64,000 nucleotides of DNA, from assembly GCA_000507305.1 (NCBI GenBank), contig DF239142.1, positions 235,697-299,696 of the forward strand, given 5' to 3'. Source of the DNA: Breviolum minutum Mf 1.05b.01 (lineage: Eukaryota > Sar > Dinophyceae > Suessiales > Symbiodiniaceae). A program made the translations under genes and the position numbers. Below the pieces are notes generated by a model. The model was not told the DNA's origin. It worked only from the letters and a program-made list of their open reading frames with translations, and made no database searches. Position 1 is the stretch's first letter. Every line of letters begins with the position of its first letter. Below are positions 1-10,113 of this stretch, piece after piece.

Positions 1-279
1 TTCAATCCGGGTCCATTTTCCATTGCTATGTTGATTTACTGGAGTGTAAGCCTTCCTGGCAAAAAAATGGTCTGGAATTTCATGGTCATGGATGTATTGG
101 AGTGTTTTTCTCATCAAGAACCATTCGCATTATGACGTTATTACACTCATACTCATACAGGGGGTTAAGATCCGGGATCCTCCAATAAATATTCAATGAT
201 TTCAATTTCCATAGAACTAGTAACTCGCTAGGAAACATCAACGTATACAAACTAACGACCAAGTAACACCTGGGAGACT

Positions 280-672
280 TCAATCCATGTGTAAATCATG
301 TTCCTTCAGCAAAAACGAACGGTTTCCTGGATGGATGTCTCCAACGTGAGGTTTTCGGATCGCATCTGCAACCCACTCGTGACGGGATGTCTCACTATCC
401 AGAGACTCTTCCATCGTCAAGGATGTGTGGATCACCAGGCAGTCGACAAGCTGGCTCCCAAATCTGGAAGTGTCGTTGGTGTCCGGTTGGATTCTTCTCG
501 CTCGCTTCAAAGCCATGGACATAAAGGGCAGATGAAACCACCCACTCTTTTGAAGTAGATCCGGGATGATTTTGATCCCCATGTCTCGGATGGCTTTAGT
601 GGCAAGCCTAAATCTTCGAACTCCTTGGACAGCTGTGAAGGGAGCCTCCTTTCGGTTTCCTTGGCTCCCTTC
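280..672 (-). CDS. Exon, unknown protein, about 128 codons
   Basis: An open minus-strand frame runs from an acceptor-like ATAG to a TGA. It reads as ordinary soluble protein, for example GVRRFRLATKAIRDMGIKII near its start and FGSQLVDCLVIHTSLTMEES in the middle. No GT donor precedes the stop, so this may be a 3-prime terminal exon. The plus strand also has an 86-codon ORF here, which I take as its shadow. I do not recognise the family. Confidence 0.5.
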   Translation of the reverse strand, partial: EGSQGNRKEAPFTAVQGVRRFRLATKAIRDMGIKIIPDLLQKSGWFHLPFMSMALKRARRIQPDTNDTSRFGSQLVDCLVIHTSLTMEESLDSETSRHEWVADAIRKPHVGDIHPGNRSFLLKEHDLHMD

Positions 673-920
673 CTATCTTTTAGAGCTCAAGTCAGCACCA
701 GTCTACCAAACGTCATTTGAGCAGAGAATCTTCTTTTAAAGATATGGGCTATCACCTACTATTAATCCATTTTAAATGTCAACCTCCTGATAAATCCTTT
801 ACATTTATGAAAAACTACTGCTCATTTGGAGATACAACAAACACCTCAGGTAGCCTTAGTGACCTATCTGGAGCTCAACAACGCTTCAGACATGGAAGCT
901 TCTGGTGTCTATCAGGTCAC

Positions 921-1029
921 CCTGTTGCTTTCCACCCTTATTTCTTGGTGGGAATTAGGTTTTGATGCACCAAGTTTAAGATAGGCAAACCTCGAGTCCC
1001 AAATGCTGAGGTCCTTAGTCGGATGATTC
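921..1029 (-). CDS. Exon, unknown protein, 36 codons
   Basis: The exon follows acceptor GCAGTTAG and ends AACAGG before donor GTGACC. One leftover base plus 36 codons read NHPTKDLSIWDSRFAYLKLG and on to VESNR. Stops follow at once in the intron. It lies just upstream of the exon ending at 280, in the same direction. Function unknown. Confidence 0.45.
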
Positions 1030-1382
1030 CTAACTGCCTTGCTATGCATGATACAACCATGGCTCCATTAAAATTAGGAAAACACGAGCAACATCTGGGT
1101 GTTTCCCAAAATAGGGGTACCCCAAAATGGATGGTTTATGATGGAAAACCCTATTAAAATGGATGATTTGGGGGTACCACTATTTTCGGAAACACCCAGT
1201 TGGATACAATCAATCTTGCCAGATTTTCCACGCTCCGGTGTCTACCAAGATGCTCCTTGTAATTCACGCAGGTGCGCCTGAATACAACCAGGTCAACAAA
1301 AAAAATCACCTCGCTTTCCTGTTTTTCATATGTTTTTCAATGTGAAAGATCTCCAGAAACAAACAATCACCTGCCATTGTCA

Positions 1383-1485
1383 CTCAAAAATGCACCATAG
1401 TTCAGTCCATTTGACGAGCTGGACTGGTGCCATCTTTACTGGACAAACACGCTCCTCACTGGCACCAACAACAGCCAGGTCAAAG
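1383..1485 (-). CDS. Exon candidate, unknown protein
   Basis: After acceptor GGTAG the frame reads FDLAVVGASEERVCPVKM, then QLVKWTELWCIFE, and meets TGA. No clear GT donor is seen; a GA donor at GAGTGA is possible. It is consistent in strand with its neighbours. Confidence 0.35.
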
Positions 1486-1664
1486 CTACCTTTTTAAAAG
1501 AAATTCCAACCCAACACATTCTTGGAGAAGATACCGGGTACCTGACGCCACCAAACATCTGGAGCTCAAGCTTTTTCTTTGGGGAAACTCCAAAAAATTT
1601 TCGGGTTTTCCAGTGTTTTTGCAAACAACAAAAAACTCGAGAAAACAGTTCGAACACTAACTAC

Positions 1665-1736
1665 GGGCCGGTTGAAAAATCCCATTCAAAAACGAGCCGA
1701 ACGGCTCCTTCGGGCTCGGAATTCTCATAGGCTTTG
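1665..1736 (-). CDS. Exon candidate, 24 codons
   Basis: Between acceptor GACATACAG and donor GTAGTT the frame reads KAYENSEPEGAVRLVFEW then DFSTGP. It lies between the F-family element at 1779-1905 and the next exon. Function unknown. Confidence 0.35.
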
Positions 1737-1778
1737 CTGTATGTCCCCCAGTCCCCCGGAAGTAAACATCACAAACCC

Positions 1779-1905
1779 TCCTGGAACCCCAAACAACCAT
1801 TTATAAATGGATGTTTGGTGAAACAACCATTTTCTATATAAAGATTTGGTTCATCATCCAATTGAAACATCCATTTGTAAATGGTTGTTTGGGGTTCCAG
1901 GCTGT
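1779..1905. repeat. F-family fold-back element
   Basis: Terminal inverted repeats begin CCTGGAACCCC. The core holds CCATTTATAAATGG and a TTTATATAGAAAATGG motif in inverted arrangement. Other copies are at 5813-5935, 6609-6745 and 13007-13133. No coding capacity, so it is non-autonomous. Confidence 0.8.
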
Positions 1906-1935
1906 GATTTGGAAGATTCTTGGGCTCTAAAAAAA

Positions 1936-2140
1936 GCTATCCAAATCGCTCCTCCAGTTTTCACAAAAATCGCTCCTCTGCCCCCCCAACATGGACCTCG
2001 CAGTCTCGCTGTCAAATTGCCCCGAAGAACAACAACGGTTATTCATAAAAGTTCAACCAACAAATTCCAGCAAAGGAACCAGGTGATGGGGATGTTCTAC
2101 TTACGAAGTCGGCACACCATTCGAAAAAACCGGTGAAAAC
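1936..2140 (-). CDS. Two short exon candidates
   Basis: A 36-nt piece (2105-2140) sits between AG and donor GTAAGT. A second piece (about 1936-2008) follows acceptor TTTGACAG. Joined in phase with the exon ending at 2185 they stay open (FHRFFRMVCRL, then GRGAIFVKTGGAIWIAFF), but a second frame is open in each. Low certainty. Confidence 0.25.
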
Positions 2141-2184
2141 CTTTGGAATTATGAAATATTACCAACCCAAACTTCATGCACTAC

Positions 2185-2254
2185 TGTATTCTTTCGGGAA
2201 ATCCAAAAAATGGCTCGCATTTAATGACCCACTGTTTTTTTGCTCAAACAAAAC
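2185..2254 (-). CDS. Exon downstream of an A-element intron
   Basis: The exon reads VLFEQKNSGSLNASHFLDFP then KEY and ends before donor GTAGTG. It continues in frame the exon at 2357-2517 once the element at 2255-2356 is removed: AGC joins GTT TTG with nothing lost or gained. This continuity is the main support for both exons. Confidence 0.55.
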
Positions 2255-2356
2255 CTGGTTGGTGGTTTCAATCCCCTTGAAACATATTAGTCAAATTGGA
2301 TCATGTCCCCAAATAGGGGTGAAAATAAAAAATGTTTGAAACCACCAACCAGAAAC
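2255..2356 (-). mobile_element. A-family element acting as a 102-nt intron (introner)
   Basis: The element has termini CTGGTTGGTGGTT and AACCACCAACCAG and is flanked by the direct repeat AAAC (2251-2254 and 2353-2356). On the minus strand the upstream copy of this target-site duplication reads GTTT and gives the donor GT. The element terminus CCAG gives the acceptor. Excision restores the pre-insertion sequence exactly and keeps the frame open on both sides. Confidence 0.6.
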
Positions 2357-2517
2357 GCTTTCTTCAAACGGAGTCACTGGCACAGGCACCCCACAGAACT
2401 TCTGCGTATTTCGGTGGATGCAATCCGATATACATCTCCTGGGGGATCCGGCAAGTTGTGAAGGAGAAAATTTTGGCGCCTTCGCGGGAAGGATGAGGGT
2501 TTTGTCAATGGTGGTTT
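2357..2517 (-). CDS. Exon upstream of an A-element intron
   Basis: After acceptor GGAACCAG, the end of a second fold-back element, the frame reads IDKTLILPAKAPKFSPSQLA, then CISDCIHRNTQKFCGVPVPV and TPFEES. A second frame (MKPPLTKPSSFPRRR...) is also open but does not continue past the intron. I prefer the first frame for that reason. It is Cys-containing, family unknown. Confidence 0.5.
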
Positions 2518-2650
2518 CTGGTTCCCCTAATAGACGGTAGGTAGCATATAATCACCCAATAGGCAATATATAAGTGGTATATAAGTGGTATATACTGCCA
2601 ATTGGGGGATTATATGGTACCTACCACCTATTCAGGGAACCAGAAACAAC
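2513..2650. repeat. Fold-back element with GTTTCTGGTTCCC termini
   Basis: Inverted termini TGTTTCTGGTTCCC flank an AT-rich core with a short tandem repeat of TATAAGTGG. On the minus strand it begins GTTTC and ends CCAG, so it too offers GT and AG. Confidence 0.6.
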
Positions 2651-2685
2651 CATTGATTTTGCACTAAAGGTCTGCGCAAAATTAC

Positions 2686-2805
2686 TATACCCTCCGGGAT
2701 CAACTAACATAGCGATTGCTGGAATGGCTGGACCCGGATTGAGCCGATGTATTTCCTATTGAACATGGGGATATTCCAGCCAGCTATGTTAGTTTACCAA
2801 AGGGT
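2686..2805. repeat. G-family fold-back element
   Basis: Termini read TACCCTCCGGGATCAACTAACATAG and its inverse ending in GTTAGTTTACCAAAGGGTA. The inside holds a GGACCCGGATTGA..TTCCTATTGAA segment shared with copies near 35 kb (34972-35082) and 26055-26165. Non-coding. Confidence 0.65.
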
Positions 2806-2963
2806 AATCTCTAGAGCTATATAATTTCAAGGCATTTTTTGGGGATTCCTTTACTAAACCACACTTTGGGGTGGCACCCTGGTCGTTCTAATTTGCCACT
2901 CGCCGGGGCAACCGGGGATTTCCCCGCCCCAAACAAAACAGCGGCGTTTTAAATTGAACAAAC

Positions 2964-2987
2964 AGGCAATTTTTTTTCAATCTTTTT
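2964..2987 (-). CDS. Short exon after an A-element intron
   Basis: Eight codons, KKIEKKLP, follow acceptor CAACTAG and precede GTTTG. They extend in frame the charged, coiled-coil-like peptide of the exon at 3085-3168. Confidence 0.4.
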
Positions 2988-3084
2988 CTAGTTGGTGGTT
3001 TCAACCCAATTGAAAAATATTAGTCAAATTGGATCATTTCCCCAAGTTTCGGGGTGAAAATAAAAAATAATTGAAACCACCAAC
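2988..3084 (-). mobile_element. A-family element acting as a 97-nt intron
   Basis: The minus strand begins GTTGGTGG and ends CCAACTAG. Splicing at these ends joins ...LRLAKKKL to KKIEKKLP in frame. The surroundings share an A-run, so the target-site duplication is not precisely defined. Confidence 0.55.
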
Positions 3085-3168
3085 CAGTTTTTTTTTGGCA
3101 AGTCTCAAAATTTTCACTTCCAAATCACTTGAGAGTTGATTTAAACCTTCTTTCGTAACACTTGCTAG
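3085..3168 (-). CDS. Exon, helical or coiled-coil-like, 28 codons
   Basis: Between acceptor CCAG and donor CTG|GTTGG the 28 codons read LASVTKEGLNQLSSDLEVKI then LRLAKKKL. Both flanks are A-family elements, the upstream one (3166-3230) truncated. Lys/Leu-rich and probably helical; function unknown. Confidence 0.5.
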
Positions 3169-3431
3169 CTGGTGGTTTCAACCAACCCATCTGAAAAATA
3201 TTCGTCAAATTGGATCATTTCCCCAAGTGATGTTAGGTTCGTCCAAGTCAGTCGGCTATTTAAAAAGATCAGTTGTTTTTACCAAAGATGATGTGTTATG
3301 TAGGGAAATTTAATCATCCAAAATTGGGGACTCAAGTTTCAATAGTTGGCTTGACTTCCAGGGTACAGTAATTAAAAAGTAGATTGCACAGTCGCTACAT
3401 ATTGGTTTATAAGGACCCTTTACTAACTTAC

Positions 3432-3525
3432 CTTTTGGTATCTGCGCCATCTATTTTGACCTGAAGGTACATAGTCTTGGGGTGCTTGTCGGCGAGAAGC
3501 CATTTTTCGAATGGATCGAAATGGT
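3432..3525 (-). CDS. Exon with consensus donor, about 31 codons
   Basis: The frame reads FDPFEKWLLADKHPKTMYLQ then VKIDGADTK and ends in AAAAG|GTAAGT, a consensus donor. Its upstream edge touches an E-family end. The last 25 bases resemble a K-family border (compare 7680), which tempers confidence. Confidence 0.4.
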
Positions 3526-3527
3526 AC

Positions 3528-3806
3528 AAGGTGGGCCCCTACTAGTGTCAACCCCGGATTAATAAACCCCTATAGTGATTATTAAGGGGGGTAGCCCCAA
3601 AAGTGATAAATCCCCTTTAAACTGGGACCTCCCCAATTAAACAACCATGGGGTTTATTAATCCGGGGTCAACATTAGTTGTAAATGGAGTTATAGCTTGA
3701 TTTATGGGGGTGATATTTCACCCCAGTTTGCCCATTTCCAAGGCCATGGATAGGGATGGCCATCTCCTCCATTTATAACGATCGGCTCGGGGGCTCCCAC
3801 CTTGTA
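3528..3806. repeat. E-family fold-back block
   Basis: Termini read ACAAGGTGGGCCCC, with internal AGTTATAAATGGAGTTATA motifs. A smaller inverted segment (CCCCGGATTAATAAACCCC) is nested inside. Other E copies: 5527-5658, 8935-9090, 11998-12140, 22975-23115, 30160-30250, 33960-34095, 35483-35615, 51998-52110, 56477-56645, 57532-57668. Confidence 0.75.
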
Positions 3807-4229
3807 TGAAAACCAACAACTTCTAATGAAACTGTCACGAGTCTAGAAGTTATCCAACTGATATCCAAAAAAACCCTCTCCTGCCAATAAACATGGCAAT
3901 CCAATAGCTTCATGTACTATCATGTATACGACAACATGACTAAAATACTGCTCATCATGTTCATCCCTGTTTTAGGGTCAACATTTTACAAAGTTATTAA
4001 GAGGTTCACATCCCCTTAGGTGTAGGTTTACCTCATCATTCTTAACCCCCCCTGCAAGGTGGGCCCCCATACGATCGTTATAAATGGAGCTAGAATCCCT
4101 GTATGTAAGGCTTCTTTTCACCCCCAGTCACCCATGTGTAAAGGCATTTGTAGGGGTTATGACTCCCCCACAATGACACAGAAAACCAAACAGCAACCTC
4201 AAGTTCGTAGCAACAACAACAAACTGAAC

Positions 4230-4310
4230 GTTGTAAATCAATTTGAAACGTTTCTTCACCAGCGGTTTTGTGTGCGAAAACCTCCTTCAAAAAATCGCCC
4301 ACCATCATCG
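4230..4310 (-). CDS. Exon whose acceptor is an A-element end
   Basis: The exon starts right after the A-element terminus ACCAACTAG. It reads MMVGDFLKEVFAHKTAGEET then FQIDLQ, ending before GTTCAG. The sequence upstream of the element is a repeat (O family, GGTCACGATTC), so the partner exon is not identified. Confidence 0.4.
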
Positions 4311-4311
4311 C

Positions 4312-4414
4312 TAGTTGGTGGTTGAACCAACCCAGTTGAAAAATATGAGTCAAAATGGGAATCATCTTCCCCAGATAGGGGTGAAAATAAAAAATATTTG
4401 AAACCACCACCTAG
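4312..4414. repeat. A-family fold-back element, representative copy
   Basis: Ends CTAGTTGGTGGTT and AACCACCACCTAG enclose a core GAAAAATATNAGTCAAA..CCCC(AA)GNNAGGGGTGAAAATA. More than 30 copies occur, for example 5101-5213, 7832-7916, 8549-8670, 9540-9640, 27414-27508, 28078-28178, 29787-29882, 33767-33855, 36390-36487, 40001-40106, 42376-42488, 60499-60603, 61265-61375, 62164-62273 and 62778-62892. No ORF of its own. Confidence 0.85.
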
Positions 4415-4429
4415 TTTTCTTTGTGACCT

Positions 4430-5990
4430 TTGGGATGGTGATCCGTGACCCTTTTAGATGGCGAATCGTGACCTCCAACGATCGGGGATGAAAAGGTCAC
4501 GAATTGAATCACCTGGTAGTAAACCTTTATTTGCCAGCCTGTTAGGAGAAACCCCTACATCCCCAAGGAACAATACCTTTCAATCTTTAGGCTTGATTTT
4601 CCCATGTAACAAGGTCCTTATGGTGGACCCCGAAAATCATCGTTTTGTGTTTTTTTGCTGCCAAAGGGACAGCATGATGGATCCCGTGAGACCTGGCAAC
4701 ACCTGTCATTTTTCGACAAACCTTCGAGTCCTACCCGAAACGAATGAAACTAAAAATAGCCCCATGGAAAATCCACACATTTTGATGGTATTTACCGGGA
4801 AAAATTGGGATTTTCTATGGTTATGTTAGTTTACCAGAGGGTACCCCGTGATTTTGAGGATTTTGGGGTTGCAAATAGCTCCTCATTTAGGATAGGACAA
4901 TGCGAATCATCATCCCTGGCGAGCATTATAGCTCCCTCAATATCACAGGAATTTTTTTGGAGCCACCCCATGTGAAAAATTTGTCAAAATGGATCATCTT
5001 CCCCAAGCAGTGTTAGCAAAAGTTGTTTGGAAACCACCACTTTTAGTGTAACTTTTAGTGGATGTCATGGTGTCAACACCATGATCAATTCAAAAGGCCT
5101 ACTAGTTGGTGGTTGAACCAACCCAATTGAAAAATATGCTCGTCAAATTGGGTTCATCTTCCCCAAGTTTCGGGGTGAAAATTCCCAAAATATTTGAGTT
5201 GCCACCACCTAGTTACTAGTGGATGTCATGCTGCCAAATATCTTGGGATCAATTCAACAAAAAACGTCATTTTTTCATTGGTAAGTTTGGGATCCCGTCC
5301 CATCCAAGTGCGTCATGTTTTTTTTTTTTTTTTCCGATTTTTGTTTCGGCCATCCTAGGAGGCCGGCCATCCCCGGGTCCCCGGTGGCTCCAGGCCATGT
5401 TTGATGTTTTTTACCAAAAAAAGGGCCAAATTTCATGATTTAGTGGTAGATGGTAGGATTGGGACCCAACATCACCTCAACAGATTTTTTTTTGAATTTG
5501 GGGGATATATTTGGGAAAAGACTTACAAGGTGGGCCCCCTACCAGATATAACTTGGGTTATAACTCCTATAACTAGGGTTATAACCCCAGTTACCCAATT
5601 ATAAAGCCATGTATAGGGGTTATAACTCCATTTATAACTGGTAGGGGCCCACCTTGTACCCTCCCCGAAACTAACAGTTCGCCCCCGAAAATAGGCCTCC
5701 CCAATAGGAAACGATCGTATTCCAACCATCCATTTGTAGAGCCATTTTCAGGAGGTTTTCTCTTCCACCAAAAAAACTTCAACCCCCCCAAAAAAAAACT
5801 GTTGGTTTTTACCTGGGACTGCAAACAACCATTTAGAAATGGTTGTTTCAATTGGATGATTCCAATTCTTTATATAGAAAATGCTTGTTTCACCATTTCC
5901 ATCCATTTATAAATGTTTTTTTTGGGGTTCCAGGTAGCAAATATAGGTTTCAATCACTACCCCTTTTCCAAAATTCTTTGTGCGCAAGTA
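4430..5990. repeat. Repeat-filled stretch without a confident gene
   Basis: Holds O-family GTGACCTCCAACGATCGGGGA, a G-like element, an A copy (5101-5213), a poly-T run, an E copy (5527-5658) and an F copy (5813-5935). A plus frame and a minus frame are both open at 4600-4750 and neither is convincing. Confidence 0.6.
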
Positions 5991-6011
5991 CCCGGGAGTG
6001 ATCGATCTTTA

Positions 6012-6086
6012 TGCTGCTTCAAAGGGGTTATCAGCACCACACAAAAATTTCCGTCCTTCTGTTTGATTCATAAAAAGGCTAGCAAA
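6012..6086 (-). CDS. Exon candidate, 25 codons
   Basis: After acceptor TTCAAAG the frame reads FASLFMNQTEGRKFLCGADN then PFEAA and meets TAA. A GC donor (GCA|GCATAA) is possible, as dinoflagellates use GC donors. Function unknown. Confidence 0.4.
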
Positions 6087-6274
6087 CTTTGAACCCAATG
6101 GAGCCACCAAAAAAAAACCGGCCTTACTTTCCATTAGACTGGTTGGTTAATAGGGATCCCTTTAGAATTACTTTCATGGTTCATTATAATCCCCGCATAA
6201 CTGGGTAATATTTCATCCCCTACAAACCCCAACACAACAAAACGGGGGCCCTTTTTTCGCTCAACGGGTGCTTT

Positions 6275-6362
6275 CCCGCAGCCAGGCCACGATCATGTAG
6301 AGCAACAAACGGCAACCAAAGATCACCCAAATTTCCTGTTGACTTCGCTGGTGTCAGGTGAA
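6275..6362 (-). CDS. Exon candidate, two competing frames
   Basis: After acceptor CTGACACCAG one frame reads AKSTGNLGDLWLPFVALHDR. The other reads QQEIWVIFGCRLLLYMIVAW, which looks like a membrane helix. Both are open to the far side, so I cannot choose. Confidence 0.3.
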
Positions 6363-6743
6363 ACAGGGGGATAAGGAGCCCCAGAAGAGTAGTGGTTGGT
6401 GGTTTTTCACCAACCCATGCGAAAAATATGCTCGTCAAAATGGCTTCATCTTCCCCAAGTTTCGGGGTGAACAAAAGACATGACACCACCACCTAATATT
6501 ATGAATCCGCAAAGGCAAAACTCCAACGGAGTTTTGGCAACAAAACCCTTGGCTGACGTTCCATCAAATTCGTTGATTCATAGGCAACCTAGAAAACCTT
6601 ATTATAGCTTGCCTGGAACCCCAAGGCGAACCATTTATAAGTGGTTGTTTCAATTGGATGATGAACCAAATCTTTATATAGAAAATGGCTGTTTCACCAA
6701 ACATACCTCCACTAATTAAATAACGTTGGCCTTGGGGTTTCAG

Positions 6744-6843
6744 GTTATTTTTAATCCCTAGATGGAACATCGGACGTAAAGCTCCCGGATCTAAAACCGC
6801 ACAGTATTTCCATTCATTCGATGGGAAATCCTCAACGGAAAAA
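6744..6843 (-). CDS. Exon, 33 codons, next to an F element
   Basis: After acceptor CTGTTGAG the frame reads FSVEDFPSNEWKYCAVLDPG then ALRPMFHLGIKNN. It ends where the F-family element begins (CCTGAAACCCC). Function unknown. Confidence 0.45.
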
Positions 6844-6869
6844 CTCAACAGGGGATGGGCGTGGTAAGG

Positions 6870-7150
6870 TGGTTTTTACCGGTGGGTTTTTTCATCCAGG
6901 TTTTGTATGGATATTTTTTGTTTGTTAAAAAATCCAGGTTTTGTATGGTCGGGTGGAAAGGTCTTTATTTCTTGTCGGGTTTGTATGGTCGGGTGTAAGG
7001 TTTGTATGGTTTTCATTCATTTCTTGTTAAAAAATCCAGGTTTTACGACCGGGTGGAAAGGATGGGGATGGTTTTGAACCTTGTTGGGATTGGTCGATGT
7101 TTTTTTGCGACCAACAAAAAACAGTTTTCATTCATCTGGCCATATGGAAT
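6870..7150. repeat. Degenerate G/T-rich repeats
   Basis: CCAGGTTTTGTATGG, GGTCGGGTGGAAAGG and TTCTTGTTAAAAAATCC recur several times in irregular order. No coding frame on either strand. Confidence 0.6.
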
Positions 7151-7551
7151 AATATTTCACCAACCTAGGTTTCCCTGAATTTAAGATCATTTCCCTTACT
7201 ATAAACCACCATTTATGGGGTAAAAACTCGGTGTGAAGTCGCGACGAAATTTGACCAGAACCTATTCATTCATTATCCCCAAGGAATCACCAGGAGTTTC
7301 AGGTACCTAAAATGGAGGTACTGAACCTTATAAGGCCATTTTTTGGATGGGATTTCCCTTACATAAGCCTTACATACAGCTTATATAGGTGAGTACCTCC
7401 ATTTTAGGTACCTGAAATGTCTGGTGAGAATACTTCCAAAATCATACCTTGGATATGTACGGCCACGATGCGAAAGGGAAAAAGTGTTTTGAAAGAACAT
7501 TCGGACGCATCAAATGGTGGTTTGATGCGTTACCATGTATAGGTTTATATG

Positions 7552-7661
7552 GATGTTTCCGAAAACAGTGGTCCCCCCAAATCATCCATTTTAATAGGGT
7601 TTTCCATTATAAACCATCCATTTTGGGGTACCCCTACAGTAATTATTTTTGGAAACACCCA
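7552..7661. repeat. B-family fold-back element
   Basis: Termini GGGTGTTTCC and GGAAACACCC flank an inverted core with AAAATGGATGATTTGGGG and CCCCAAAATGGATGG. Copies: 1099-1200, 8735-8815, 10001-10101, 13384-13510, 20523-20633, 33297-33408, 33438-33548 and 56919-57024. Read-through peptides of the VFPKIGVPQNGWFIMENPIK type are repeat translations, not genes. Confidence 0.85.
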
Positions 7662-8138
7662 AACAAGCTCTGTATTAACCTACCTTTTGGAGACTGTGCC
7701 GTTTTGATGTATTTTGACCATGTGCGGCATGCGATTTATGTTTCAAGAAATGCGATTTACCTCGGTGTTTTATCCGTACAACACCACCTACTCAACAAAT
7801 TCAAGGTAATCCTTGGGAAATCACAACTATACTAGTTGGTGGTTTCAACCCCTTTGAAAAATATTAGTCAAAATGGGTAGAACATATTTGCAACCACCAC
7901 CCAGCTATATAGTTGGTTCAAAGGGAAAGGTTGGGTACCCTTCTTTCAAGGGTACCCTTTCAGTTGTTTCGCCAGTATTACCCCAAAAATGCCCCAAAAA
8001 CAACCATGATATAATCCATATGCTTTGGTTAAATGATGTTGAATTATCCATCTGAAAAATATGAGCGACGGTCAAAATTCCACAAGTTTTTTTTTCGGTG
8101 AACACCAACAGTCTTAGGAAACTACTACCACTCTAGAC

Positions 8139-8221
8139 CATTTTGAGGAGATTTGGGGGAATTTTTAAGACATGACTTTTGTACTCAATTTTGGCGCCAG
8201 CCAGGAAGTTTCTGGATTTAC
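8139..8221 (-). CDS. Exon, 27 codons
   Basis: Acceptor TATATATACAG and donor GTCTAG bound two leftover bases plus 27 codons: KSRNFLAGAKIEYKSHVLKI then PPNLLKM. Basic, function unknown. Confidence 0.45.
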
Positions 8222-8388
8222 CTGTATATATAGGCTTTTTAGACCTTTTAGGCTTCCTACTAAAATCAACCATTTAACTAACTATATATATATAACAACT
8301 AACCATGGTATAACCCATAGTGGCAATTTAACCATCCTTTGCTGCCATAGTAACAAGATAAAGGTACCCACCAAATCAACCATCCTAC

Positions 8389-8511
8389 TAAAATTGCAGC
8401 AATTTGAGACATCACCCATAGTATACCCATAGTATTAGATTTGCTTTTCTCATATTCGATGAATCCAAAGGTAGAAAAGATCAAACAGTCACCACCCCAC
8501 AACACATGCAA
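8389..8511 (-). CDS. Membrane-segment exon
   Basis: The frame ends before donor GTAGGA. It reads HVLWGGDCLIFSTFGFIEYE then KSKSNTMGILWVMSQIAAIL. Two hydrophobic stretches suggest a membrane protein. The 5-prime edge runs into a TTGCCGTTGCTCA repeat end, so the acceptor is unclear. Confidence 0.45.
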
Positions 8512-9134
8512 GTGAGCAACGGCAACAAAAAAAAATCAGGTTGACATGAACTAGTTGGTGGTTTGAACCAACTTTCAACCCCTTTGAAACATATGATCGT
8601 CAAATTGGGACTCATCTTCCCCAAAGTTCGGGATGGATATTTTAAAAAACATCTATTGAAACCGCCACCCCAGTGAAGCATTACAAATCCTGATGGGTTC
8701 ATGGATCCGAAAATTCAAAGAATCTATATACAGGTGTTTCCAAAAATAGTGGTACCCCAAAATGGATGGTGAAAATAATGGAAATCCCTATTAAAATGGA
8801 TGATTTGGGGAACACCCACTATTTTTGAGAAAATGGGTTATAACCCCAACATATCCTATCTTTATGTTATAACCCATTTACTAACCATTTACTAACTTCC
8901 TGGGACATCCAAGTACCCATCTATTTTCGGCCATTAATATGGGGGTTATTTCAAACCATTTATACAAGTGGTGGACCCCCCTACGATCTGAATGGAGTTA
9001 CAACCCCGTTAAATGGCCGAAAATCAATGGGTCAATGGGGTTGTAACCCTATATAACGATCGTAGGGGGATCCATGTTGTAGGCCCATCTTCTAGTATGT
9101 CATCCCCTAAAACTAACAAAAACCATCCATCCAC

Positions 9135-9210
9135 CGAAAATTTCATGACTGATTCCAGCTTCGGTGCCTGCGGATGCTCTAAGCCATCATGACGTACCAG
9201 AATCGATTGG
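9135..9210 (-). CDS. Exon, 25 codons
   Basis: Acceptor CTTTGCCACCAG precedes the exon and donor GTGGAT follows it. The exon reads QSILVRHDGLEHPQAPKLES then VMKFS. Function unknown. Confidence 0.45.
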
Positions 9211-9798
9211 CTGGTGGCAAAGACGCACAAGGTGAAGAGGAAGTAGCCTCTTCCTTAGAAAAGTCCCTAGCTTGAAGTTAAACGTTTCGTGGGTTACCTA
9301 TCAGTCACCCTACTTGGATGCCCCGGGACGGAACGTAGGATCAATGGTTAGCATCAAATGGGTTAATTTCACCTACTTGCAACACTCGTAAATGCTTAGT
9401 ACATGGGTTCATTTCACCTTACAAATCGAGTATTCCTTGGGGTTATAACTAACCCACTGATCCGGGACCAAAAACTTCCCTGCGGACTTCCCGGGGAGTC
9501 ATCGCGTCGGATCAGTTTTCATCCATTTATTCAAAATCTGGTTGGTGGTTGAACCAACCCCTTTGAAAAATCTTGGTCAAATGGGATCATTTCCCCAAGT
9601 AAGGGTGAACATAAAAAATGTTTGAAACCACCAACTAGAACTAGAAAATGTATTTTTCCAGACATTTACCGTTTTCGGATGCGGACCCCAACTTCCCCCG
9701 GTATGCCAGGTGAGTCACGAAGGGTCACCCAACTTGATTCCCGATTCTCATTGGAGGTCACGATTTTCCAGCCTGTGTTTAAAGGGTCACCTGTTCAC

Positions 9799-9867
9799 CT
9801 TTGTAAGCATGATGTTTGACCTTCAACCAGCCGTTGGCTTGAAAAATGGTCCAGATTCGCAAAATAT
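9799..9867 (-). CDS. Exon, 22 codons
   Basis: The exon starts after GCAAATCCAAG, a repeat end that also precedes the exon at 40530-40718. It reads ILRIWTIFQANGWLKVKHHA then YK, before donor GTGAAC. Function unknown. Confidence 0.4.
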
Positions 9868-10113
9868 CTTGGATTTGCGACCGTTGGATGCCTGCAAAAA
9901 AAGGTTCTCTAAAAATCTTTGGACCCAAATGGTCGGGTTCGAAAGATGGGAAGATTGACCTTGGTAAAACCGCAAAAAGGTCACGAAAACTCAACAAATG
10001 GGTGTTTCCAAAAATAGGGGTACCCCAAAATGGATGGTTTATAATGGAAAACCCTATAAAAATGGATGATTTGGGGATACCATTATTTTTGGAAACACCC
10101 AAATCCAAACAAA

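Noticed and set aside
4090..4410. ORF starting VVSNIFYFHPYLGKMIPILT, seen at many places
   Set aside because: Translation of the A element. Only the part beyond the element end (4230-4310) was kept as an exon.
10003..10101. ORFs reading VFPKIGVPQNGWFIMENPIK and its reverse GVSENSGTPKSSILIGF at many B copies
   Set aside because: They translate the terminal inverted repeat and core of the B family on either strand and recur at every copy; not genes.
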